20,604 nt of DNA from positions 1-20,604 of the IMG/VR virus record IMGVR_UViG_3300025645_000575. One strand, 5' to 3'. This DNA is from a virus. A program made the position numbers and the translations under genes. The notes under the pieces are model-generated. The model had not been told where the DNA came from. It saw only the letters and a program-made list of their open reading frames with translations, and made no database searches. Within the stretch, counting starts at the first letter, position 1. Every line of letters starts with the position of its first letter. This document shows positions 1 through 6,497 of this stretch, piece by piece.

Positions 1-1
1 G

Positions 2-148
2 CCAGCGAAAGTGCAAGCACAAGCTGACGAGTATAAAGCGACGGCAATTAAGCTTTGGAAAAACAGGGACAGGCTCAAAGCGATTCATGACCAGATCGAC
101 TTAGATCAGGAACCCGATCTTGATAGCGGGTGGGAGCCTGTTGTTTAA
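2..148 (+). CDS. C-terminal end of an unknown phage protein (partial)
   Basis: The reading frame is open from the left edge and ends in TAA at 146-148, giving the last 48 residues of a protein. The visible part is charged and probably helical, with a stretch rich in K, Q, A and D, then an acidic tail ending in DSGWEPVV. It is not recognisable. The TAA overlaps the ATG of the following LamG gene (TAATG), so the two are probably translationally coupled and belong to the same tail-fibre/adhesin cluster. The start lies outside the window. Confidence 0.7.
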   Translation, partial: PAKVQAQADEYKATAIKLWKNRDRLKAIHDQIDLDQEPDLDSGWEPVV

Positions 149-888
149 TGAGGGACCAAATCCATGAAACTCCTGATATGATAATAAATCCTTATAGATT
201 CGGCGCGGATAGCGGGAACCCAGGGACATCAAACCTTGTGGGGTGGTGGGATCTTGAAGAATCCACAGGGACCAGATCGGACGCGCACACGAACGGGCTT
301 GATTTGTCCATGGTGGGGGCGGTGGGGTCTGTGACTGGGAAAGTTGGGGACGCGGCAAACATATCAACAGCATCTTCTAACTCCTTGAGGAGATCTGATG
401 AAGCTCTCACTTCTATTACAGGCGCACTAACAATAACGGGTTGGATTAAGGCCGACATTCTCGATGTAATCTTAACAACAGTTCTTTCTAAGTCGAATGG
501 AACTGGAGACCAAAGAAGTTATTTGCTATACAGATCGGTCGATAAGCTTCGTATTTTAGTCAATAGTAACGGGACATCGGCAGGAAACACAATCGTGGAA
601 TCGACCACCACTATTTCAACTGGGGTTTGGTATTTTGTCGCGGGAGTGTTCAACCCGAGTGTTAATGTCGATTTATGGGTGAATGGGACAAAAGAAGCGA
701 GTGCAGGTTCCGCTCCATCAGCGTTATTTGACTCATCAGCACCGCTTGAAATGTTCACCCTCAACGATGGCACCGGTGGGGATTTAGCGTCCCTAGACTC
801 CGTAAATTTGTGGGACGCAGCGTTGACTGATGAGCAAATAGGTTGGATTTACAATAGTGGGAGCGGGAGAGCTTACGCGGATTTATAA
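148..888 (+). CDS. LamG/concanavalin A-like jellyroll protein, probable tail adhesin
   Basis: A 246-residue protein. From about residue 29 it shows the LamG-like (laminin G / ConA-like lectin) pattern: LVGWWDLEES near the N-terminus, ALTITGWIKAD in the middle, then TGVWYFVAGVF, VDLWVNGTKEAS and a C-terminal LDSVNLWDAALTDEQIGWIYN. The last is the usual final strand plus 'L..eei..ly' ending of LamG_3 domains. Such domains bind glycans and are common in phage tail-tip and fibre proteins, so a host-surface-binding role is inferred. The ATG at 148 is chosen because it overlaps the upstream stop as TAATG; an in-frame GTG at 130 would overlap the previous gene by 19 bases. No signal peptide is present, as expected for a virion part. 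Confidence 0.75.
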   Translation: MRDQIHETPDMIINPYRFGADSGNPGTSNLVGWWDLEESTGTRSDAHTNGLDLSMVGAVGSVTGKVGDAANISTASSNSLRRSDEALTSITGALTITGWIKADILDVILTTVLSKSNGTGDQRSYLLYRSVDKLRILVNSNGTSAGNTIVESTTTISTGVWYFVAGVFNPSVNVDLWVNGTKEASAGSAPSALFDSSAPLEMFTLNDGTGGDLASLDSVNLWDAALTDEQIGWIYNSGSGRAYADL

Positions 889-890
889 CC

Positions 891-1007
891 ATGAAACTCT
901 TCCTCCTATCTTTTTCGCTCTGCTCCTGCTCGTCGCTTCAGCATGTTGTTACAGCAGATAACGTTTTTCGTGCTGTGGAGATTGGAGAGAACGCTGGGAG
1001 GATTTAA
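891..1007 (+). CDS. Putative mini-lipoprotein (38 aa)
   Basis: A short ORF begins two bases after the LamG stop and ends just before the next fibre gene. Its N-terminus MKLFLLSFSLCSCSS looks like a short lipoprotein signal: one Lys, a hydrophobic core, then a lipobox-like LCSC with Cys13 as the possible lipidated residue. The -2 Cys is unusual for a lipobox. The mature part would be only about 26 residues (ending in ENAGRI). It could be an outer-membrane lipoprotein. By analogy with T5 Llp, a small lipoprotein encoded beside the receptor-binding protein gene, a receptor-blocking role is conceivable, but that is speculation. It could also be a chance ORF filling a 130-base gap; no good ribosome binding site is visible. 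Confidence 0.4.
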   Translation: MKLFLLSFSLCSCSSLQHVVTADNVFRAVEIGENAGRI

Positions 1008-1013
1008 TAAATA
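1006..1013 (+). promoter_or_regulatory. T4-late-like promoter box AATAAATA
   Basis: AATAAATA (7 of 8 to the T4 late box TATAAATA) ends exactly five bases before the ATG at 1019. The same spacing is seen at the TerL, gp53-like, sheath, tube and 20336 genes. It overlaps the stop of the mini-lipoprotein. Transcription would begin at or beside the ATG. Confidence 0.5.
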
Positions 1014-1018
1014 ATAAT

Positions 1019-1462
1019 ATGCCACTCCACTCCTCCACCCGAATTATTACCGTCGAAAATAGCGAAGACGGAATACCTGCTGGTGGCGCAACTGGGCAAT
1101 TTTTAGCCAAAATTGATGGATCAAACTATAATGTCGGGTGGGTTACGGGTGGTAGCACAGAAATGTCACCCCCAACCATCTCCACGGCAGGTGACTATAC
1201 CGTATTAGTTTCGGATTATATTATCCTTAAAACAGGCATAACCGCAGCAGGAGACACCGTAACTCTACCGTCAACGGCAGACAACGGACAAATTTTTACC
1301 ATTAAGGACTCTTCGGGTTCTGCCGCTACTGATAACATTACAGTAGATACTGAAGGTGCAGAAACTATTGATGGTTCCGAAACCGTTATAATTAATGGTA
1401 ACTATAACGGGATAACGGTTCTATTTGATGGGACGAATTATTCAATACTCAATTCAATCTAA
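1019..1462 (+). CDS. Tail-fibre-like protein (147 aa)
   Basis: The N-terminal half has IPAGGATGQFLAKIDGSNYN followed by VGW, a motif typical of phage fibre proteins (the 'GG.tGQvL.K.s..dy.v.W' pattern). The C-terminal half (about residues 50-147) is a beta-rich segment with YTVLVSDYIIL, TLPSTADNGQIFTIKDSSG, IDGSETVIINGNYNGITVLFDG and YSIL. This layout is common at the ends of fibre and appendage proteins of marine phages. The ATG at 1019 has the AATAAATA box five bases upstream and no Shine-Dalgarno. Its TAA overlaps the next ATG (TAATG), so it is coupled to the 484-aa gene. Role as a fibre or fibre-tip subunit is inferred. Confidence 0.65.
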   Translation: MPLHSSTRIITVENSEDGIPAGGATGQFLAKIDGSNYNVGWVTGGSTEMSPPTISTAGDYTVLVSDYIILKTGITAAGDTVTLPSTADNGQIFTIKDSSGSAATDNITVDTEGAETIDGSETVIINGNYNGITVLFDGTNYSILNSI

Positions 1463-2916
1463 TGATTTATACAGCACAAGATAAACTCCAGAAAGCAGCT
1501 TTCGGGGAATTAGTAACCACACCTATAACACAACTGGTTCAAATTGAAAATAAATATGCAATCGATCCTATCGAATTGGATGTTTTGGAAACGTTTGAAG
1601 CAACAGGTGGTTCGGCAGATAATGATGGCAATCTTTTTAGATGCCAAACTGGAACCTCTGTTGGCGGTTATGGTGTTGTTCGAAGTAAGGCAAATATCAT
1701 TTACTCGGCAGGTCAAGGTGTTGAAGCTAGATTTACTGCATCATTCACTACGGGTGTCGCCCTGTCTTTACAGTTTGGTGGTATGTTCTCATTGACAGAA
1801 ACCTTAGCTTTCGGATATGATGGTGTTGATTTTAGCACAATCCATCAATACAATGGAGAGGCTGAAGTCCAACTGATAACAGTGACCGCAACAGGTGCTG
1901 GAACATGCACCGTTACATTGGACGGCACTGCTTCATCAGGTATAACTGTCACTAGTTCTGATGTCCAAACTAATATAAGAGAAATTGGTGTTGGTTTGAA
2001 TGCTGATGCTCTTGCTCTTGCGTGGAGATTTGAATGTGTGGACGATAAAATCTATTGTATCGCGAAATCTACGGGAGGTAAGGCAGGAACAATGTCTATC
2101 AGTGGTGGGGTAACAGCTAATATTGTGGAGAAAACTGCTGGTGCTGACAAGGTTAGTAATAATACAGCACAAGCCAGTTGGAATAGAACTACCACTCCTT
2201 TTGCTGGATTCGACCCAACTAACTTGAATGTTTATAGAATCGTATTTGGGTATTTGGGTATCGCTAACATAGATTATAGCGTATACAATCCTGAGATAGG
2301 TGATTGGGTATTGGTGCATAGTGTCAAATGGGCTAACACTAATGGAACTACTCATTTGAGGAATCCTGATTTAAAAGTAGGTTGGACTTCTGCATCGTTA
2401 GGTGCTAGTGGGACCAACCTAACAGTAAAGGGCGCATCGGCATCTATGGGTATTCAAGGAGCAGAATCCGATATCAAAATTCCATTCGCAGCAGTGGGAT
2501 CAACCGCAGGAATCGGCACTTCGTTCACACCCATCGTGTCTATTAAAAATAGAATAGTATATGGTGATAGATTTAATTTAGGAAAACTACAACTGGAGAT
2601 ATCTACTGTTTCCAACGACCACAGCAAACCATTGATTGTTGAGTTAATTAAGAATGCAACTTTAACCGGACCTACTGTTTGGGAATTTGAAGATGAGTTT
2701 AACTCTATAACTTTGGTTGATACGGCATCCACTGGTTATACTGGCGGTAGCTTGATTGATGCATTCACCGTAGCCAAGGATTCATCAGGTATCCTAGACT
2801 TAGCAAAAGTCTCCACATATCTTCTTCCAGAAGAAACTTTAACAGTTGTGGCTAAAGCTGATTCTGGAACCGCAGTTAATACGGATGCAACCTTAACTTG
2901 GATTGAGAAGAAATAA
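1462..2916 (+). CDS. Large beta-rich virion/appendage protein (484 aa)
   Basis: This protein is rich in G, T, S and V, with few charged residues. The N-terminal ~60 residues are less regular. A beta-sandwich-like stretch begins near GGYGVVRSKANIIYSAGQG and continues through FTTGVALSLQFGGMFS. The middle has short repeats of the ITVTATGAGTCTVTLDG type, and a later block has YNPEIGDWVLVHSVKWANTN. Proteins of this look occur as structural proteins in large marine phages, so I infer a fibre or capsid-decoration role; no catalytic motif is seen. It starts on the overlapping TAATG of the preceding fibre gene and converges on the gp4-like gene, with only four bases between the stops and no convincing terminator there. 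Confidence 0.6.
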   Translation: MIYTAQDKLQKAAFGELVTTPITQLVQIENKYAIDPIELDVLETFEATGGSADNDGNLFRCQTGTSVGGYGVVRSKANIIYSAGQGVEARFTASFTTGVALSLQFGGMFSLTETLAFGYDGVDFSTIHQYNGEAEVQLITVTATGAGTCTVTLDGTASSGITVTSSDVQTNIREIGVGLNADALALAWRFECVDDKIYCIAKSTGGKAGTMSISGGVTANIVEKTAGADKVSNNTAQASWNRTTTPFAGFDPTNLNVYRIVFGYLGIANIDYSVYNPEIGDWVLVHSVKWANTNGTTHLRNPDLKVGWTSASLGASGTNLTVKGASASMGIQGAESDIKIPFAAVGSTAGIGTSFTPIVSIKNRIVYGDRFNLGKLQLEISTVSNDHSKPLIVELIKNATLTGPTVWEFEDEFNSITLVDTASTGYTGGSLIDAFTVAKDSSGILDLAKVSTYLLPEETLTVVAKADSGTAVNTDATLTWIEKK

Positions 2917-2920
2917 TCCG

Positions 2921-3406
2921 CTATAGAAACGGGACTCTATTCTCTTTTAAGTGTGCTTCACTGACGGTGATAAAAGCCCAGTTTCTCGCTCTACAGAAGT
3001 CGCTAGCAGCTTGCCATTTGGCCTTATTTATAAGGAACATTTTCATTTCATAAATGAAAGTAGTCTGCTTTTTGTTTTTCCTAGGTTGGGGTGATTTACC
3101 CTCAACAATAGCGGTAATCTCTTTTTGAGGCTTTATTTCGACAACTATAGGCCCATGGCTTTTGGTTTCTATATATAAATCTGTCCAGTATTGACTGGGT
3201 TTCTTTTTTAGAGGGTGTGTGTAGGGTACAAAGACGACCTCACTCCCCCAACGTGTGATGTTGGGGGAGTTGTCAATTCGCCACATGTAATCCAACTCCA
3301 ATTGGGAACGATACTCAATTGGAGTTTTGTTTATATTCTTTTCAGGATATCTTGGTTTGTAGATACCTTGGTGATATGATGGTCTAGGTTTTCTGTTCTT
3401 CGCCAT
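2921..3406 (-). CDS. Head-completion protein, T4 gp4-like, TnsA/endonuclease fold
   Basis: 161 residues, close to T4 gp4 (about 150). The basic N-terminus with YHQGIYKPRYPEK is typical of this family. A PD-(D/E)XK-type nuclease pattern is visible: E37 in YRSQLELDYM, D76 in YWTDLYIE, and E90-x-K92 in IVVEIKP. In T4, gp4 acts after DNA packaging to finish the head before tail joining. The likely catalytic residues are all present here, so the protein may be an active nuclease rather than only structural. It lies downstream of the large fibre gene and just after a mini-ORF and T4-late-like promoter. The ATG has TATAATAG directly before it and no Shine-Dalgarno. The assignment rests on motif pattern and length. 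Confidence 0.75.
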   Translation of the reverse strand: MAKNRKPRPSYHQGIYKPRYPEKNINKTPIEYRSQLELDYMWRIDNSPNITRWGSEVVFVPYTHPLKKKPSQYWTDLYIETKSHGPIVVEIKPQKEITAIVEGKSPQPRKNKKQTTFIYEMKMFLINKAKWQAASDFCRARNWAFITVSEAHLKENRVPFL

Positions 3407-3417
3407 CTATTATAGTA

Positions 3418-3456
3418 TTACGATAATTCTGGACGCATAGCTATGCGATAACCCAT
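3418..3456 (-). other. Mini-ORF MGYRIAMRPELS, leader-peptide-like
   Basis: A 12-codon ORF lies between a T4-late-like promoter and the gp4-like gene. Its first codons match those of the 986-aa fibre gene (MGYR here, MGYK there). Within Gly and Tyr the two differ only at third codon positions, and the next codon change is Arg/Lys. It ends 11 bases before the gp4-like ATG, so it could be a translated leader, or it could be the decayed start of a second fibre gene copy. A 14-bp palindrome lies inside it. Confidence 0.35.
3434..3447. repeat. 14-bp perfect palindrome CGCATAGCTATGCG
   Basis: The palindrome sits inside the mini-ORF, between the late promoter and the gp4-like start. It could be an operator for a dimeric regulator, or a small RNA stem, although a loop-free perfect dyad makes a poor hairpin. 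No second copy was seen in the window. Confidence 0.4.
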
Positions 3457-3472
3457 GTTGTTATTATTTATA
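3452..3472 (-). promoter_or_regulatory. T4-late-like promoter TATAAATA, copy A of a 21-bp cassette
   Basis: On the minus strand TATAAATA (3465-3472) is followed by ATAACAAC and an ATG at 3456. All 21 bases from the box through ATGGG recur exactly at 6443-6463, before the 986-aa fibre gene. The octamer equals the T4 late promoter consensus. It would drive the mini-ORF and the gp4-like gene. Confidence 0.6.
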
Positions 3473-3486
3473 ATAAATTGAGTTTA

Positions 3487-6447
3487 TTATCCAATTATCC
3501 AGCTTGATCCGTCATTGTAAACTGGCACGAAATTTGCACCACCACCTGCTGCTGCTGATCCTTCATTACCTGCATGGACTACTGACCCATCTGTCATAAA
3601 TGAACGCATACCTGCCACATCTGTGAGAGCATCAAGAGTTGCGAATGTGTATGCAGTATGATGTGTAACTCCTTTGAGATGAGTATCAGTTACGGAATTG
3701 TTACCTAAAGTAACAGTATCACTACCATTACCTACAGCAGTATGACCAATAACGACTTCATTATCGGTAGTATTAGAAGCTGATCTAACAAACGCACCTA
3801 TATAAATTGAATCAGTTGAGAATTGATTCGCAGTAGATCCATTAGCAATATAATATCCAGAGAACTGTCCGATAGAAACATTGTCAGTTCCTGTAGTGTT
3901 ACTACCTAATGACAAGTATCCAACACCACAATTACCAGTCCCTGTCGTCTTCCCTAAAGCTGCACGACCAAACGCACTATTAGTGCCACCAGTCAAATTA
4001 TCATTAAGTGCCCCGAACCCGAAAGAACAATTATTTGCCCCAGTCGTGTTTTTAGTCGAAGATAAACTACCAAATGCAGTATTACCTGAGCCAGTGCTTG
4101 CTGCTAATGCTCTATGACCGAAAGCACTAACGTCACTAGCTGTCACGTTACCACCACCTGCCACGTTACCAAATGCGCTATTATTGATACCAGTGGTATT
4201 ATTCTGTAAGGCTAGATATCCAAATGCAGAATTGAAATCTGCAAGATTATTCGATAGTGCTGACGAACCACAGGCAGTATTACCATCACCTGTAACATTT
4301 AAACTTAGTGCCGAACTACCTATTGAAGTATTAAAGTCACCAGTTGTATTAACGTTGAGTGCGACGAAACCGATTCCAGTATTACTAGCTCCAGTATTAA
4401 ATAATCCTGCATTTAGTCCTACGAAGATTGATGTGCTTGGAGTTTCTATCCTATCTCCGGTCAATGTTATAATACCTTTGAGATGAGTATCAGTTACGGA
4501 ATCGTTACCTAATGTAATAGTATTGCTACCATTACCAACTGCATCATATCCTATGACGATTTCATTGGTCGGAGTGAATGTCTTTGCTCGTGACTGTGAA
4601 CCTATGAAAATACACTCGTCTGCCGAGGTTAAAGTCGAAGTTCCACTCCCTCTCCAATGACCAGCATACCTTCCTAGTGCAGTGTTATTGTCACCTGAAA
4701 CAATCCTTCCCAATGAATTGTGACCGATTGCTGTAGTATTAGAACCTTCTGAAAAATGCGCTGAATAACTTCCCAAATTGGCATTATTAGTTCCTATTAA
4801 ATTACTGTACCCTGCTCTGTATCCGAATGCGGTATTGTCACCTGTAGAGACATCCTTCCTTGCAGCCTCAACCCCGACAGCAGTGTTGTAATTTCCAGTA
4901 GTTGAATCTGCCAATGCGTATCTCCCGACAGCAGTGTTGAATTGTCCTGTAGTATTACTGGTTAGTACGTTGGCACCAATACCAGTAATACCAGTTGCCG
5001 TGTTATTTACACCTGCTAGACTACCAATGAAAGTATTGGAAATCGCACTGGTAATGCTTTTTCCAGCATTATATCCAATTCCAATGTTGTCTGTGCCTAC
5101 TGTATTATTATACAGTGTATCAAAACCAATACCAACGTTGTAATTTCCTGAAATGTTATTATATAGGGCGCGAAATCCGACTCCTATATTCGAATCACCT
5201 ACAGTATTCGCTTGCAGAGATAGACTACCGAATGCAGTGTTATTCTCACCCGTAGAAGATTGCTTCAATGTCTGATAACCGAAAGCTGTATTGAAGCTTT
5301 CTGTTGAAAGTTGCAATGCATCCTGCCCCATACTAGTGTTATCTCCAACTACATGAATCCAATCTTGAATCGTCAATGCTAGAAACTCGGGCGAATCCGC
5401 AATATTAAGATCCTGATCGAAGGGATTACCTCCACCTCCACCCGATACCTGTTCCATTACACCATTGTTGTTAGCCCAAAGATCGACCGAGCTTAGAGAT
5501 GTATTGAGATGAAGACCCATATCGCCATCAATCGGGTATTCTGTAGTGGTGGCATTTGCAGCAGTTTCGGTTCTCTGGTTGAATATACTATCCAGAGTAA
5601 CCTTACCTTTCAGGTAAGTATCTGTAATAGCTGCATTTCCTAGAGTGATAGTATTACTACCATTACCAGTTACGTCATATCCAATGACGATCTCATTATT
5701 ACCACCATCAACTAAAGCTTTAGTTTCCCTACCTAAATATAGCGAGTTGGATGAAATCGTATTACTAACCGCTCCACCGCCAATATATCTACCAGCATAG
5801 TATCCGAGAGCAGTATTGCCGTCCGTTGTAGTGATATGACGAAGTGCGTGTGATCCAGAAGCAGTGTTGAAGTCCGCTGTAGTGATATTACGAAGTGCGG
5901 CATATCCACAAGCGTTATTTTCAATCCCAGTTATAAGATTTTCTAAGGAAAACGTCCCCAACCCTAAATTGGACCATCCTGTGGTAACGGATTTCAAAGA
6001 ATCAATCCCAACTCCAGTATTATACTGCCCCTGAAATCCTGAAGAATTAGACGCAGACGTGCCTCCACCTCCGACATACAAAGACCCATGATATTCAAGT
6101 GAGCCTTGATCAGGTATGCGGAGTGTGTTGATACCATTCATAGCTAAGGTTTCGCCTGTTAGGTTGAGCGTGCCAAATGTCGGGAAGTTTGTTGTATTAA
6201 GATCTTGATCAAATGGATTCCCGCCGCCCCCTAAACCACTCAAATCTACAACATCAGTTGTAGCATCTGAACCAGATAGAATTAGATCAGTTCCAGAAAG
6301 ACTATGAGTATATGTGGTATTAGTGTCATCAATAGAACCTAAAGCTCCTATCTGATACCTTAATGCTTCCTTTTCGGGTTCAGTATTAACATCACCTAAA
6401 ACAAATTTAGTCGCAGCTAGTGACATTTCTCTACCTTTGTATCCCAT
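3487..6447 (-). CDS. Long repeat tail fibre, YadA-head-like NTAxG repeats
   Basis: 986 residues in three modules. Each module is a run of ~22-residue repeats of the form 'GxxNTAxGxxAL' (e.g. GNYNTAVGVEAA, GENNTAFGSLSL), like the left-handed beta-roll head of trimeric autotransporter adhesins. Each run ends in a conserved cap of the form NEIVIGYD, GNGSNTITLGN and TDTHLKG, present three times. A GGGGNPFDQDLN linker occurs twice, near residues 73 and 340. The protein is probably a trimeric, rod-shaped host-contact fibre. No chaperone or peptidase domain is seen; the end is VYNDGSSWIIG. The start at 6447 is preferred because the MGY codons are conserved in a duplicated upstream cassette. The alternative ATG at 6426 has a Shine-Dalgarno-like AAAGGTAGAG and cannot be excluded. 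Confidence 0.8.
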   Translation of the reverse strand: MGYKGREMSLAATKFVLGDVNTEPEKEALRYQIGALGSIDDTNTTYTHSLSGTDLILSGSDATTDVVDLSGLGGGGNPFDQDLNTTNFPTFGTLNLTGETLAMNGINTLRIPDQGSLEYHGSLYVGGGGTSASNSSGFQGQYNTGVGIDSLKSVTTGWSNLGLGTFSLENLITGIENNACGYAALRNITTADFNTASGSHALRHITTTDGNTALGYYAGRYIGGGAVSNTISSNSLYLGRETKALVDGGNNEIVIGYDVTGNGSNTITLGNAAITDTYLKGKVTLDSIFNQRTETAANATTTEYPIDGDMGLHLNTSLSSVDLWANNNGVMEQVSGGGGGNPFDQDLNIADSPEFLALTIQDWIHVVGDNTSMGQDALQLSTESFNTAFGYQTLKQSSTGENNTAFGSLSLQANTVGDSNIGVGFRALYNNISGNYNVGIGFDTLYNNTVGTDNIGIGYNAGKSITSAISNTFIGSLAGVNNTATGITGIGANVLTSNTTGQFNTAVGRYALADSTTGNYNTAVGVEAARKDVSTGDNTAFGYRAGYSNLIGTNNANLGSYSAHFSEGSNTTAIGHNSLGRIVSGDNNTALGRYAGHWRGSGTSTLTSADECIFIGSQSRAKTFTPTNEIVIGYDAVGNGSNTITLGNDSVTDTHLKGIITLTGDRIETPSTSIFVGLNAGLFNTGASNTGIGFVALNVNTTGDFNTSIGSSALSLNVTGDGNTACGSSALSNNLADFNSAFGYLALQNNTTGINNSAFGNVAGGGNVTASDVSAFGHRALAASTGSGNTAFGSLSSTKNTTGANNCSFGFGALNDNLTGGTNSAFGRAALGKTTGTGNCGVGYLSLGSNTTGTDNVSIGQFSGYYIANGSTANQFSTDSIYIGAFVRSASNTTDNEVVIGHTAVGNGSDTVTLGNNSVTDTHLKGVTHHTAYTFATLDALTDVAGMRSFMTDGSVVHAGNEGSAAAGGGANFVPVYNDGSSWIIG
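3671..3698. repeat. 28-bp direct repeat inside fibre gene (copy 1; copy 2 at 4475-4502)
   Basis: The 28 bases at 3671-3698 recur exactly at 4475-4502 and more loosely near 5600. They encode the SVTDTHLKG part of the cap modules. They are coding repeats that mark recent module duplication and could allow recombination that deletes or adds a repeat module. Confidence 0.8.
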
Positions 6448-6463
6448 GTTGTTATTATTTATA
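6443..6463 (-). promoter_or_regulatory. T4-late-like promoter TATAAATA, copy B, for the fibre gene
   Basis: TATAAATA on the minus strand (6456-6463), followed by ATAACAAC and the fibre ATG at 6447. The cassette is identical over 21 bases to 3452-3472. With a T4-like start site about six bases after the box, the mRNA would have a leader of only a few bases before the first ATG, or about 25 bases before the ATG at 6426. Confidence 0.65.
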
Positions 6464-6479
6464 GTAAAGCTGCTACTTT

Positions 6480-6497
6480 AAAAAATCAATTATTGAT
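6480..6497 (-). terminator. Weak hairpin plus T-run after the propeller gene
   Basis: On the minus strand ATCAA-TAA-TTGAT is followed by a run of six T. The stop codon of the 573-aa gene is the loop. The five-bp, AT-rich stem makes this a weak terminator at best. It lies just ahead of the fibre promoter. Confidence 0.3.

Noticed and set aside
3025-3032. TATAAATA on the minus strand within the palindrome ccttatttataagg
   Set aside because: It lies inside the gp4-like coding region, with no minus-strand start codon or gene at a suitable distance, so it is more likely codon sequence than a late promoter.
3881-5143. Three plus-strand ORFs of 69-100 aa opposite the fibre gene
   Set aside because: They mirror the NTAxG repeats of the minus-strand gene (P/V/L-rich shadow products) and have no start signals.
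3600-6100. Many similar short repeats at regular spacing, CRISPR-like at first glance
   Set aside because: The repeats are degenerate, in frame and encode the 22-residue fibre repeat. There are no identical repeats with unique spacers.
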